DNA of 64,000 nucleotides from Collinsella sp. UBA6357 (GTDB lineage Bacteria; Actinomycetota; Coriobacteriia; Coriobacteriales; Coriobacteriaceae). The DNA lies in NCBI GenBank assembly GCA_002437815.1, contig DJRP01000016.1, positions 43,127 to 107,126 of the forward strand, given 5' to 3'. The notes beneath the pieces are model-generated. The model was not told the origin of the DNA. It ran no database searches and saw only the letters and a program-made list of their open reading frames with translations. A program made the translations under genes and the position numbers. Positions 25,552 to 34,807 of this stretch are shown piece by piece. The stretch's first letter is position 1; the number at the start of each line of letters is the position of its first letter.

Positions 25552-26214
25552 GTGAAGAAGCCCAGACGCATCGCAATCAGCCTGCTCTCGGGCGTGCTTG
25601 CCGCCGTGCTGTGCTTTGCGTACGGAGCTTCGGTTCGCGGGGAAGCTGAACGCGCCCAGGCCGAGACGCTTGCCAAATATGGTGGCGAGCGCGTCAAGGT
25701 TTGCGTCGCCACACGCGATATCGATGCGGGCGAGCAACTCGACGAGACCAATGTGGCGACTGAGGAATGGCTCGCTTCGCTGCTTCCGCGCGACGCCGCC
25801 ACCGACCTGCGTTCGATTCGCGGCGATGTGACCACCTCGCGTATTCCCAAACATGCCGTTGTGTGCGGGGTCTATACCAAAGCCGAGAGCCGCGCGCTCG
25901 AGGTTCCGAGCGGCAAGGTCGCCGTATCGGTCGCAACCGATGCCGAGCATGCCGTAGGCGGCGCGGCGACCACGGGCAGCTACGTTGATGTCTACGTACA
26001 AAAAGATGACATTGCAGATCGTCTGTGCGGGGCTCGCGTGATCGATACCAGCGAAAACGCGGACGCCTCGCGTGAGGGGCATGTCGAATGGGTGACGCTG
26101 GCCGTCGACCCGGAAGACGTTAAGGAGCTGTTGTGCGCATCGGGCCGAGGCACGGTGAGCCTGACGATTCCCGCGGCATCCGATGGTAAGAAGAGCGGAG
26201 GCGAGACGCGATGA
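25552..26214 (+). CDS. CpaB/RcpC-like SAF-domain pilus assembly protein
   Basis: 220 residues. A membrane anchor (about 8-26) is followed by a SAF domain (VKVCVATRDIDAGEQLDETNV, about 45-130), the layout of CpaB/RcpC of Tad systems. In Gram-negatives that protein assists the secretin; here, with no outer membrane, it probably contacts wall or pilus components. It starts at GTG after GGGGGC. It is the first gene of the Tad operon, and its stop overlaps the next start (ATGA). Confidence 0.75.
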   Translation: MKKPRRIAISLLSGVLAAVLCFAYGASVRGEAERAQAETLAKYGGERVKVCVATRDIDAGEQLDETNVATEEWLASLLPRDAATDLRSIRGDVTTSRIPKHAVVCGVYTKAESRALEVPSGKVAVSVATDAEHAVGGAATTGSYVDVYVQKDDIADRLCGARVIDTSENADASREGHVEWVTLAVDPEDVKELLCASGRGTVSLTIPAASDGKKSGGETR

Positions 26215-27863
26215 GGACGATATGGCTCGCGTGCTGCGCATGTGGCGATTACGGTCTTCTGCAGCAAGAGGTCGAGGGGCGTGATCCCGGCGCACAGGTG
26301 TTGCGCGTGGGAGATCTCGAAGGTCTGCTTTCGATGTCCCGTGCGCTCTCCTCGAGACGTGGGGCGGCGATTATCTCGGCCGGATCCTATGGGGCCGATG
26401 ATGTGCGCGAGACGGTGGCGCGTCTGTCTGCCGAGGGCAGGTGCGGACGCGTGGTGGTGCTGCTCGACGAGCTCAACCCACAGATGATCGAGGGATTGTT
26501 CCGTGCCGGGGCGACCGAGGTCGTGGCGGCTCGCAGCGTGGTGGCCGGCAAAGATAGCACCGCGCCATCTGATATGTCCGAAACGTATGCGGAGGGCAAG
26601 GTTTGCCCTGCCCGGTTGGAACCGGAGGGGCCGCACGCGTTGAAGAAGGCGGGACCGGGAGCGCCCCGCGCCACAGGAGGTCCGCGTCCCTATCAAGCGG
26701 TAACCGAGCATGTTGGGCAATCCCGGGATCCGTATGGTGGCGATGTGATGCGGGATGTGCCGGATTGTCTGGACCGGCCTGTGGCATATAGCGAAGAGAT
26801 GGGGTATGTCCACGGCGTCAATCTCTTGGACGAGCTTGACGAGGTCGAAGGGTATGCGCCTCCGGCTGCGGGAGCGCCGTTGGGTGCCGCGGAGTCATTT
26901 CAGAACCCTCAGGGTTTCCCTCAAACGCCGGCGACGGGGCGGGCCGAAGACTTCACGGCCCAGCCGACGGGAAACCTGTCTGCTGGTCTGCGCGCCGAGG
27001 CGTCGCCCGCGGCTTGCGGCCATCGCGCGCCGCTCATAAGCGTGATTTCGGGATCGGGCGGCTGCGGTAAATCCACGGTTGTGGCCGCCATGGCCTACGC
27101 GGCGTCGCTATTGGGCCTGCGTGCCGCCGTGCTCGATCTTGATCTGATGTTTGGCAATCTGTACGACCTTATGGGTGTCGATGTGCCTGTTGATATGGCT
27201 TCGCTGGTCGAGCCGTCTGGCGCGGGCGTGCTTGATGAGGCGAGCGTGGTCGCTGCCGCCATGCGCGCCGCTCCCGGTGTGACGCTGTGGGGGCCGGTCG
27301 CGGCTCCCGAACGCGCGGAACTCATGGCGCGTCCGGTGGAACTTCTTATCGATGTGTTGCGGCGCGAGTCCGATGTGATCTTTGTCGACACCTCGGTCTT
27401 TTGGGGTGATGCCGTGGCCGCTGCTGTCGCGTTGAGCGATCGCTGCCTGGTTGTTGGTGATGGGGCCGTCTCCTCGACGACTTTAGCGGCTCGCGCGATC
27501 GATCTTGCCTGCCGTGTGGGTGTGCCCCGCACGCGGATGACGGCGGTGTTCAACCGCTTTGGTGCCAAAGGCGCCGACGAAGAGGTCGCCATGCGCTTTG
27601 AGCTCACCTGCGCTTTGAGCTCAAAGGTCCGAATCGCCGATGGCGGACAGGAGCTTTCGGCACTGCTCGCCTTTGGACGTGTTGACGAGGCGGTGGGGCA
27701 GACGAGCGCCTTTGCCAAGAGCGTGAGGGAAGCGACTCGCGAGATGCTTATCGAGCTCGGGTGCGCGGTCGGCCCGTGGACCGATATGGTGACCGATCGC
27801 GTGACGCACGGTGAGCGTCCTCGCATCCGTCTGCCGTGGCGGCAGGGGAGTGGTTCGCGATGA
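26211..27863 (+). CDS. CpaE/TadZ-like ATPase
   Basis: 550 residues. The N-terminal ~115 residues look like a receiver-type fold. A low-complexity Pro/Gly linker follows to about 275. A MinD/ParA-type P-loop ATPase domain begins at LISVISGSGGCGKSTV and continues with AVLDLDLMFGNLYDLM. CpaE/TadZ positions the Tad apparatus at the cell pole. The Walker A lacks the usual extra KGG lysine. Start and stop overlap both neighbours by four bases, so translation is coupled. Confidence 0.82.
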   Translation: MRTIWLACCACGDYGLLQQEVEGRDPGAQVLRVGDLEGLLSMSRALSSRRGAAIISAGSYGADDVRETVARLSAEGRCGRVVVLLDELNPQMIEGLFRAGATEVVAARSVVAGKDSTAPSDMSETYAEGKVCPARLEPEGPHALKKAGPGAPRATGGPRPYQAVTEHVGQSRDPYGGDVMRDVPDCLDRPVAYSEEMGYVHGVNLLDELDEVEGYAPPAAGAPLGAAESFQNPQGFPQTPATGRAEDFTAQPTGNLSAGLRAEASPAACGHRAPLISVISGSGGCGKSTVVAAMAYAASLLGLRAAVLDLDLMFGNLYDLMGVDVPVDMASLVEPSGAGVLDEASVVAAAMRAAPGVTLWGPVAAPERAELMARPVELLIDVLRRESDVIFVDTSVFWGDAVAAAVALSDRCLVVGDGAVSSTTLAARAIDLACRVGVPRTRMTAVFNRFGAKGADEEVAMRFELTCALSSKVRIADGGQELSALLAFGRVDEAVGQTSAFAKSVREATREMLIELGCAVGPWTDMVTDRVTHGERPRIRLPWRQGSGSR

Positions 27864-29191
27864 GCCTGAGTGCGCGAGTCGATGCGGCGGGTATTGCCTC
27901 CGCTGTGCGCGGCCCGGTCGATGCGGGCCGCTGCCGAGATATCAAACGCGCGGCGAAGCGCGTGGTTATGGAGCGCGTCGGATATAGCGAAGTGGCACGT
28001 ATCAACAGCCTGAACGATACGGACCGCGCGCGTACCGAGTTGAGGCCCGCTGTGGAAGCCGCCTTGAACGTGCAGGGAGCTGACGAGCTGGCGACGGCCG
28101 ATCGCGAGCGCGTGATCGGTGAGATCCTTGATGATGTGGTGGGTCTGGGGCCGCTTCAACGCCTGATCGAGGATGATTCGGTGACCGAGATCATGGTCAA
28201 TGGGTGTGACTCGGCATTTTTCGAGCGTGGCGGCGTGATTTATCCCATGGAATGCGCATTCGAAAACGATGAGGCCATCCGCGTCCTTATCGATCGCATT
28301 ATCTCTCCACTCGGCAGGCGCGTTGACGAGCGTAGCCCGATCGTTAACGCCCGCCTTAAATCGGGCTATCGCGTCAACGCCGTCATTCCGCCTGTGGCGA
28401 TCGACGGCCCCATTCTGACCATACGAAAGTTTTCGGACCGTATTTGCTCGCTGGACGAGCTCGTCCGATTGGGGTCGCTGCCGTTGTGGTACGCGCAGCT
28501 GCTCTCGTGTGCTGTCTCGCTCAGACAGGATCTGGCCGTGGCGGGCGGTACGGGATCGGGCAAGACCACCTTGCTCAACGCGCTTTCGTGCGAGATATCG
28601 ACCGCGGAACGCATCGTGACGATCGAGGATTCGGCTGAGCTCAAGTTCGCGCACCATCCGCATGTCGTTCGACTGGAGGCACGTGAGGCCTCGATCGAGG
28701 GCGAGGGGGCGGTGACGATTCGCGATCTGGTGACCAACGCCCTGCGCATGCGACCAGACCGTATCGTGGTCGGCGAGGTGCGTGGCGCCGAGTGCTGCGA
28801 CATGCTTCAGGCCATGAACACGGGGCATGATGGGTCGCTCACCACGTTACATGCCGGAACGGAGCAGGAGACGGTGGTGCGCCTGACGCTGCTCGCCCGT
28901 TACGGGATCGATCTGCCGAGCGAGCTGATCGAGGAACAGATCGCCATGGCGCTCGACGGCATCGTGATGTCCGAGCGGCATCCGGATGGTCGTAGGTTCG
29001 TGTCGTCGTATTCGGGCGTCCATCGGGGCGAGCACGGCGGTGTCGAGCTTGAGCGCTATGTCACCTTCGATGCCGCCGAGCGTACCTGGACGCTCGAGCG
29101 CGAGCCGGAGTTTATCGCCGAGGGCCTCAGGTCGGGCGCTCTGACGCAAGAGGAGGTGGACGAATGGAGATCGTTGTGCCCCTCGTCGTAG
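27860..29191 (+). CDS. tadA: Tad secretion ATPase (CpaF/TadA)
   Basis: 443 residues. The hexameric motor that drives Flp pilus assembly. It has the VirB11/CpaF layout: an N-terminal all-alpha region, the segment VTEIMVNGCDSAFFERGG, Walker A GGTGSGKTT near residue 235, Walker B/His-box segments MRPDRIVVGEVRGAE and NTGHDGSLTTLHA. The ATG at 27860 overlaps the preceding stop. The 3' end overlaps tadB by 28 bases. Confidence 0.93.
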   Translation: MSLSARVDAAGIASAVRGPVDAGRCRDIKRAAKRVVMERVGYSEVARINSLNDTDRARTELRPAVEAALNVQGADELATADRERVIGEILDDVVGLGPLQRLIEDDSVTEIMVNGCDSAFFERGGVIYPMECAFENDEAIRVLIDRIISPLGRRVDERSPIVNARLKSGYRVNAVIPPVAIDGPILTIRKFSDRICSLDELVRLGSLPLWYAQLLSCAVSLRQDLAVAGGTGSGKTTLLNALSCEISTAERIVTIEDSAELKFAHHPHVVRLEAREASIEGEGAVTIRDLVTNALRMRPDRIVVGEVRGAECCDMLQAMNTGHDGSLTTLHAGTEQETVVRLTLLARYGIDLPSELIEEQIAMALDGIVMSERHPDGRRFVSSYSGVHRGEHGGVELERYVTFDAAERTWTLEREPEFIAEGLRSGALTQEEVDEWRSLCPSS

Positions 29192-30090
29192 GTGGGGCGG
29201 TGGCATGCTCGGTGTCGTTTGCCTGCGGTGCCGATCTGTCGTCTCGGAAGCTATCGCTGCGAGCTGCGATGCAACGGCTGGTCGATGCGGTGGCGGAATG
29301 CGTGCCGGAAGGGATCTCGCGCTCAGAGCGGGCGCGGTGCCTTGCGGACGCCTGGTGTGGCTGTCTTCCCCTCTCCCGTCTCGGCCTTGCTATCGAGGGC
29401 GCTCGCATGCGAATCGCGGCCCTTGCTCTTTCAGTCTGCGCCGCGGCTGTCGCGCTGGCGATCATTTCGATGTCCGTGCTTGGGTTTCTGCTGGGGGCTC
29501 TTGCGCCGTTTGCCGTTGCGACGGCTCGTGCATATGCGCAGCGAAAAAAGGACGTCCGTACGGCGGAAGAGGCTATGCCCGAGGCGTTCTCGGCGCTATC
29601 GATGTCGCTCGGATCGGGCCATTCGCTGGCCCAGGGTATGCGTTTTGTGGGGGCGCATGCCGCCGAACCCGTTCATACGGAGTTCGTGCGCGTCGCCTGC
29701 GCGATCGAGTGCGGCGTGGCGGCGACCGATGCGCTCGATGACATGCTGGTTCGTCTGGATGCGCCCGGGCTTTCGTTGGTAGCCCTGTCGCTCAAAGTGT
29801 CGCAACGTACCGGCGCGCCGCTTGCGGGGCTGCTGTCCGAGGCGGCCTCTATGTGCACCGACCGCATGGAGCTCAAGCGTCGCTTGGATGTCAAGACATC
29901 GCAGGCGCGTATGTCGGCCCATATGGTGGCCGCCATGCCGGCTGCGATGGTGCTGCTGCTGTCGCTGCTTTCGGCTGACTTCAGGCGCGGCCTTTCAACG
30001 CCTACGGGGGTTCTCGCGGTGACGGTGGGATTTGTCCTCAATGCGGCCGCTCTTGCGGTCATTCGAAAGATCATGCAGGTGAAACTATGA
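29164..30090 (+). CDS. tadB: Tad platform protein TadB (T2SSF domain)
   Basis: 308 residues. An inner-membrane platform protein with helices near 5-25, 85-120, 250-275 and 280-300. A GspF-type cytoplasmic domain lies between (MPEAFSALSMSLGSGHSLAQ). It starts inside tadA with GAGGAGG at the right distance and overlaps tadC at ATGA. The domain order is typical of TadB. Confidence 0.88.
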   Translation: MEIVVPLVVGGAVACSVSFACGADLSSRKLSLRAAMQRLVDAVAECVPEGISRSERARCLADAWCGCLPLSRLGLAIEGARMRIAALALSVCAAAVALAIISMSVLGFLLGALAPFAVATARAYAQRKKDVRTAEEAMPEAFSALSMSLGSGHSLAQGMRFVGAHAAEPVHTEFVRVACAIECGVAATDALDDMLVRLDAPGLSLVALSLKVSQRTGAPLAGLLSEAASMCTDRMELKRRLDVKTSQARMSAHMVAAMPAAMVLLLSLLSADFRRGLSTPTGVLAVTVGFVLNAAALAVIRKIMQVKL

Positions 30091-30731
30091 GAACGCTCAT
30101 ATTGTCGCTTATATCGTTGAGCTGCGCGTCTTGCGTCTACGCGTTGCTCGGCGCCGATGCCGAGCAACGCGACCGGGCGATTCGTGCCGTCCGGGAGGAA
30201 GCCCTGCTGCTGTTCGCCGCCGTGCGATCGATCGGCGCCGGTATCGCCGCGCGCTTGCGGATGCTTGGAGGCCGGGACGATGACGCGAAGACGACACTGG
30301 GGGAAGTTTCCGAGATGATCGATGTCGTGCGCTTGGGCCTAACGGCAGGTATGTCGTTCGATGCTGCGCTCGAGATCTATTGTGCCAACCGTCAGACGGC
30401 GCTTGCGGTGCGCCTGGACCGTGCACGCATGGCGTGGCAGATGGGTTTGGGTTCACGCGAAGGCGAGCTCATGGCCGCGGCCCACGACTTGGGCGTGAGG
30501 GCGCTGGAGACCTTTGCCGTCACGGTTGGACAGGCGCTTGCGTTGGGGGCGCCTCTGGCCGAGACCCTCGCCGCCCAAGGCCGCGAGATCCGCGCCGCAC
30601 ATCGTGCTGCCGTCGAGCGCCAGATCGAGCGTGCGCCCGTAAAGCTGTTGATTCCGACCGGCACGCTTATCTTGCCGGCACTGCTGCTGTCTATATTGGG
30701 CCCGCTGCTGGGAGCAGGCGGGATGATGTAA
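30087..30731 (+). CDS. tadC: Tad platform protein TadC (T2SSF domain)
   Basis: 214 residues, the short partner of TadB. A cytoplasmic GspF-like domain (VSEMIDVVRLGLTAGMSFDA) sits between an N-terminal helix and a C-terminal hydrophobic region (LLIPTGTLILPALLLSILGP), which is characteristic of TadC. It is translationally coupled to tadB. It is shorter than many TadC proteins (about 280 residues), mainly through a reduced N-terminal membrane part. Confidence 0.85.
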   Translation: MRTLILSLISLSCASCVYALLGADAEQRDRAIRAVREEALLLFAAVRSIGAGIAARLRMLGGRDDDAKTTLGEVSEMIDVVRLGLTAGMSFDAALEIYCANRQTALAVRLDRARMAWQMGLGSREGELMAAAHDLGVRALETFAVTVGQALALGAPLAETLAAQGREIRAAHRAAVERQIERAPVKLLIPTGTLILPALLLSILGPLLGAGGMM

Positions 30732-30741
30732 GGAGGCTGCT

Positions 30742-30975
30742 ATGAGCAAAGTATGCATGATGGTGAGCGGGGCGGTCGCAAAGCTGGCGGTCGCTTCGCG
30801 CACGATGGCGGCGCATCTGCGCGAGATAGGCCGCGAAGACGATGCCCAGGGAACGACGGAATATGCCATCTTGGTAGGCGTGCTCGTGGTGATCGCCATC
30901 ATCGCCATCATCGCGTTTAAAGACAAGGTGTCCGAGTTATGGACGGATATCAGCGACGGCATCAACAAGCTGTAG
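30742..30975 (+). CDS. flp: Flp-type major pilin
   Basis: 77 residues. The class III prepilin signal is DAQGTTEYAILVGVLVV, with Glu at +5 and Tyr at +6 if cleavage follows Ala35. A single hydrophobic helix (about 41-60) and a short soluble tail follow. The leader is unusually long (35 residues). It has a good RBS (AAGGAGG) 10 bases after tadC. It probably forms the pilus fibre. Confidence 0.92.
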   Translation: MSKVCMMVSGAVAKLAVASRTMAAHLREIGREDDAQGTTEYAILVGVLVVIAIIAIIAFKDKVSELWTDISDGINKL

Positions 30976-31496
30976 GGTCGCGGCGTCATCCGGAGATTCT
31001 GGCCGTTGCGCTGTGCTTGTTGGTGACTCTCGGAGCTTTTTTTTGGGGCGCTAGCCATACCGAGGGATCCCGTGGGCGGCGATCGGCCGAGGTTTCGGGT
31101 GAGGTCGATGGAGGGTCTGCCGCTCTGGAATCCGATGCGTCCACTTCGGGGGCCTATGCGTCACGGGGCGATTTTTTGCAGAATCTGGAAGAGGGTGCCA
31201 CCTTGTCGGAGGAAGGGACGCAAGGTGCCGTTTCGGCCCGATATACATGGGATGAAGATCGGTCGCTTGTCGAGGTGGGCGAGGACATCCTGCTGAGCTA
31301 CCAGCAGATGCCGACCACACAACTCGCCATGAGCGGCTATCTCGATATCAAGGGAAACGTCTGGTGCGCCATCGTGCGCGATGCGCGCGGCTGGGTCGAT
31401 ATGGTGACTTGCTCGGCGACGCAGGACGATGCGGCTTGTCGGACGACCGTGGTAAGACTGGCTCCGGATGACGATAAAGAGACGGAGGGACCGTGA
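30939..31496 (+). CDS. Tad-operon membrane-anchored hypothetical protein
   Basis: 185 residues, overlapping the pilin gene by 37 bases in another frame. A short basic N-terminus and one membrane helix (about 20-38) are followed by an external Ser/Glu-rich linker. A small folded region with three Cys lies at the C-terminus (NVWCAIVRD, VTCSATQDDAACRTT). No family is recognised. Its place between two pilin-like genes suggests an accessory pilus part. The start is the only reasonable ATG before the helix. Confidence 0.6.
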   Translation: MDGYQRRHQQAVGSRRHPEILAVALCLLVTLGAFFWGASHTEGSRGRRSAEVSGEVDGGSAALESDASTSGAYASRGDFLQNLEEGATLSEEGTQGAVSARYTWDEDRSLVEVGEDILLSYQQMPTTQLAMSGYLDIKGNVWCAIVRDARGWVDMVTCSATQDDAACRTTVVRLAPDDDKETEGP

Positions 31497-31497
31497 G

Positions 31498-31716
31498 ATG
31501 CGTATTTCTCTGGGCGAGGAAGAAGCGCAGGGGACCGTGGAGTATGCCATCGTTACGGTGGCATTCATGGCCGTCGTGCTTGCCCTTGGTGGCGTCTGGA
31601 GGGCGGGGGCCGAGGGCAAGTTCACCCGTCTTGTCGAGCGCGCCGCGTCGCATGGCATCTCTGCCGCCGGTCCTGTCGACGCCGTCTCGGGCGCGAAGGA
31701 TATCGCGCTTTATTGA
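31498..31716 (+). CDS. Small Flp/TadE-like pseudopilin
   Basis: 72 residues. EEEAQGTVEYAIVTVAFMAV is a class III prepilin signal with Ala at -1, Glu at +5 and Tyr at +6 and is followed by one helix. GGAGGG lies at the right distance before the ATG. It is a second pilin-like subunit, probably a minor pilin. Confidence 0.78.
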   Translation: MRISLGEEEAQGTVEYAIVTVAFMAVVLALGGVWRAGAEGKFTRLVERAASHGISAAGPVDAVSGAKDIALY

Positions 31717-32221
31717 TCTCGAATCTTCTCGAGGTGCTGTCCGACTGTCTCTGGATGAGGACTGCGCGCAGTCGACTGTGGAGGCTGCCATGCTGTTACC
31801 GGCATTTTTGACCGTCCTTTTGCTGTGCCTTCAGCCGGTGTGCATGCTCTACACACGCTCCGTCATGGAATCGGCGGCAGCCGAGACGGCTCGGCTCATG
31901 ACGACCACCGAGCTGGACGGTGATGACGATATCGAAGAGTTCGCGCGCCGTCGCCTGGCCGCCGTCCCCGACATCGCGATCTTCCATGCCGGCGGCAAGC
32001 TCTCATGGGATATCGAACTGGAGCGGGCATCGTCTGGCGGCTCATCGACGGTGAGCATCGCGGGCGATGTCAAGCCTCTCCCCGTGCTGGGGGTATTTGT
32101 TCCGGCGATGGCCGGGACGACTTCCAACGGGGCGGTCAGGCTCGAGGTTTCGGTTTCCTATCGGTCACGTCCGCAATGGTTGGAGGGAAGCTATGATTCG
32201 TGGATTTCTTCGTGGGACTAG
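31652..32221 (+). CDS. TadE-like pseudopilin
   Basis: 189 residues if the first good ATG (31652) is used. CAQSTVEAAMLLPAFLTVLL is a TadE-type prepilin signal and helix, and a soluble domain of about 110 residues follows. The start is uncertain: no ATG, GTG or TTG lies between 31652 and the signal, and 31652 has a poor ribosome site and overlaps the previous gene by 65 bases. Coupling from the upstream gene, or a rare start codon near 31745, may apply. Confidence 0.7.
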   Translation: MASLPPVLSTPSRARRISRFIDLESSRGAVRLSLDEDCAQSTVEAAMLLPAFLTVLLLCLQPVCMLYTRSVMESAAAETARLMTTTELDGDDDIEEFARRRLAAVPDIAIFHAGGKLSWDIELERASSGGSSTVSIAGDVKPLPVLGVFVPAMAGTTSNGAVRLEVSVSYRSRPQWLEGSYDSWISSWD

Positions 32222-34343
32222 CGCGCGCATTTATCGCATTTTGGGGCGCAGGGTGCGTCGCGGCGCGGGGCCGTCGCGCCGATCGCGTGGCGGTTTTATG
32301 GGTCGTACCGGCATCGATCTGTTTATCGAGGACGGCGCCTACACCACGTTATCGGCTGCGGTGGCGATGCTTGCCGTCTTGACGCTGCTGTTCTCGTCCG
32401 CCACGGCGATTTGGAGCATGTCGCGCGCTGGCGATACGCAGGTGACGGCCGATGCGGGGGCGCTTGCGGGAGCCAATGTGGTATCGGGCTATCATACGGC
32501 CGCCACGGTGATCGATGCCAGCATCCTGAGCTTGGGTTTGGTGGGATTTGCTGCGGTGGGGACCGGACTGGTTGGTCTGTTGATACCTGGAGCCCATGCC
32601 GAGGCGGCAAAGACGATCGCAACGGGCACCAAGATCATCAAGACGAGAAACGAGTTTGCCAAAAGCGCGTCGAAAGGTCTTTCGAAGCTCGAGGACGCCC
32701 TGCCGTATCTGGTCGCAACGCGTTCGACAGAGGTTATGGCGGCGCAGGGCTCAGACGATACGGCCTATGTCGGGACGGCGCTTGCCGTGCCCCGCACCTC
32801 TGCCTCGGATTTCGCTGCGCTCGAGGGCTCGCAGATTTCGACCGAGGTGATCGAGAGCATATCGGCGGATTTGGACAGGGCGGCCCAAGAGCTCGAAAAG
32901 GCCTCGAAGGAGACGAGCGACGCCAACGAGCGCGCCTGGCGTGCGGATTGCGGCGACACCGGTAAGAATTCAAGCATGTGGGAGCGAGCGGGAAAGTTGG
33001 CGGGCTTGAGCGGGGAGGCCAACCTCAGATACGAATCGAGTATCTCGTGGCATCCGAAGATCGGCCTCGAGCGCGCTCGAGCCTATTATCGTGAACGCAT
33101 CAAAAATGATCGACCCGATAATGACAGCACCGCCGCGCAAGCGGCACATGCCGCTCGCATGGCCTTTTATGGTTTTGCTCTTGAAGAGCTTGAGGATGCG
33201 CAAATTATCGACAACGGATCGACCGTAAAATCGACCATTCCGCTTTTGCCGCGCGAACCGGACGATCTGCCCAAATGCGATCTTTATGACAGACGGGATT
33301 GGCCGGTGAGCCGTAATGGGGGGACGATGTTTCTCCATTACGGTGTTGAATGCCCTGGATATCAGAAGGGGGTGGCGGCAGGGTTTGCGAGCGTTGGCGA
33401 TTACGATGGCAAGCCCTTGTGTGAAGAATGCGGGTTTGGCTGCGACCTGCTTGGTCGTGCTCCAATGGGGTCTTCCTATCTCAAGCACGGTTTTGAGTAC
33501 CATCTACGTGTATATACCGAAGCCGTCGAGGACTGGGTCGACTGTCGCAACAAGGAGCTTGAGCTCGAGCGTCAATGCGAGGACGATGCGTCGCGCGCGG
33601 GGGATGCGTTTTCCGATGCCATCAAGACGCTTTCGGGATCGCGCCCGCGTATCGCGCCGCCGGGGCGTAACGGTGTCGTCGCCTTTGCCGTCTCGGGCGA
33701 GGCCTCTTCTCCCGATGAGTTGACGTCCTCTTTCAACGATCGGGCGGCCCTTGGCTCTCGCGGGGCAATTTCGGCGGCGGTTTTGGCGCCTGATGAGCAG
33801 ACGGCCGAGAACAACGTGCTCTCGCGGTTCTTCTCGACATTAGCTGATCGATCGGACGCGGGTGGCGTTCCGGGTCTGCTGAATGACGTCATGGGCCTAT
33901 GGGGCCAGCTGCTTGTCGGTTACGGAAACATCCAGGGAAGCTTGGATGCTCTCATGGATGACCTGCTCGGTGATTTGGGCGGGGGCGTCGTGGGCGGTAT
34001 CGCATCGTGGTTTCGTGGAACCATCTCCGGCATCGTATCTGGTCTTGGCCTGCAGCCGGCCGACCTTCGCCTGCGAAAGCCCGTGCTCACGGATACCGCT
34101 AACGTCATCAAGAGCCCTGACGCCGATTTGGGGTCGCTGTCAGACGTTCAAGAATCGCTGCGCAGTATTCCGCTTGGCGCGACTGACCCCAAGGAGATCG
34201 CGGACGCTATGCAATATGAGATCGAGCGGACGCTGAACGGGACGACGTTTACGCTGGCCGAGATTCCTCTTCCCGGTGGTGGATCCATTCCTCTTACGGT
34301 GGGCCTTCCCACGCTGGCGGGCGCCTTTGAGGGGGAGCCATGA
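32193..34343 (+). CDS. Large TadG-like pilus protein
   Basis: 716 residues. A basic N-terminus is followed by EDGAYTTLSAAVAMLAVLTL, a TadG-type helix. DTQVTADAGALAGANV, the family's next block, comes after it. The rest is external, with a second hydrophobic stretch near 108-130 and a Cys-containing middle region (CEECGFGCDLLG). GGAGGGA precedes the ATG at 32193. TadG-like proteins are minor subunits or anchors of Tad pili. Confidence 0.78.
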   Translation: MIRGFLRGTSARIYRILGRRVRRGAGPSRRSRGGFMGRTGIDLFIEDGAYTTLSAAVAMLAVLTLLFSSATAIWSMSRAGDTQVTADAGALAGANVVSGYHTAATVIDASILSLGLVGFAAVGTGLVGLLIPGAHAEAAKTIATGTKIIKTRNEFAKSASKGLSKLEDALPYLVATRSTEVMAAQGSDDTAYVGTALAVPRTSASDFAALEGSQISTEVIESISADLDRAAQELEKASKETSDANERAWRADCGDTGKNSSMWERAGKLAGLSGEANLRYESSISWHPKIGLERARAYYRERIKNDRPDNDSTAAQAAHAARMAFYGFALEELEDAQIIDNGSTVKSTIPLLPREPDDLPKCDLYDRRDWPVSRNGGTMFLHYGVECPGYQKGVAAGFASVGDYDGKPLCEECGFGCDLLGRAPMGSSYLKHGFEYHLRVYTEAVEDWVDCRNKELELERQCEDDASRAGDAFSDAIKTLSGSRPRIAPPGRNGVVAFAVSGEASSPDELTSSFNDRAALGSRGAISAAVLAPDEQTAENNVLSRFFSTLADRSDAGGVPGLLNDVMGLWGQLLVGYGNIQGSLDALMDDLLGDLGGGVVGGIASWFRGTISGIVSGLGLQPADLRLRKPVLTDTANVIKSPDADLGSLSDVQESLRSIPLGATDPKEIADAMQYEIERTLNGTTFTLAEIPLPGGGSIPLTVGLPTLAGAFEGEP

Positions 34344-34807
34344 TGCGTGCGCGTGAAGAACTGGCCCAGGCGACCGTCGAGATGGCGGTGGTGGCACCGG
34401 TGCTGATCGTTTTAGCCCTGATCGTCTACAACATCATGGTATTTCTCTCGGCGACGGCGCGGTTCGATCGCGTGGCCCCCGATGTCGTTCTGGCCCACGC
34501 GGTAGCACCCGAGGGCGACGGTACCGGCGAGCTGAGCGAAGCGAGCGAGCGCGTCAAAGAAGTTCTTCAGTCGGCTATGGATGGCTACGATCTCGAGATC
34601 GAGGTCACGAGCGCAGAAGGGGTGGCGGCCCGAGACGAGGGCATCCTTTCGCTTGATGGAACGCTTCGTACCTATACCTGCACGATGCGTTACAGGCCCT
34701 GGCCGAGTGGTTTGTCGATCGCGGGCGTATCTTTAGGAGCTCCGGCGTTCCTTTCCCATGAGCGCGCCGTGACGATCGATCCCTGGCGCCCCGGGGTGAT
34801 CGTGTGA
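34340..34807 (+). CDS. TadE/TadF-like pseudopilin
   Basis: 155 residues. EELAQATVEMAVVAPVLIVL is a class III prepilin signal and membrane helix, and a ~110-residue soluble domain follows. It overlaps the end of the TadG-like gene at ATGA and the next gene at GTGA. It is the fourth protein in the operon with the A-Q-x-T-x-E signal. Confidence 0.83.
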   Translation: MMRAREELAQATVEMAVVAPVLIVLALIVYNIMVFLSATARFDRVAPDVVLAHAVAPEGDGTGELSEASERVKEVLQSAMDGYDLEIEVTSAEGVAARDEGILSLDGTLRTYTCTMRYRPWPSGLSIAGVSLGAPAFLSHERAVTIDPWRPGVIV

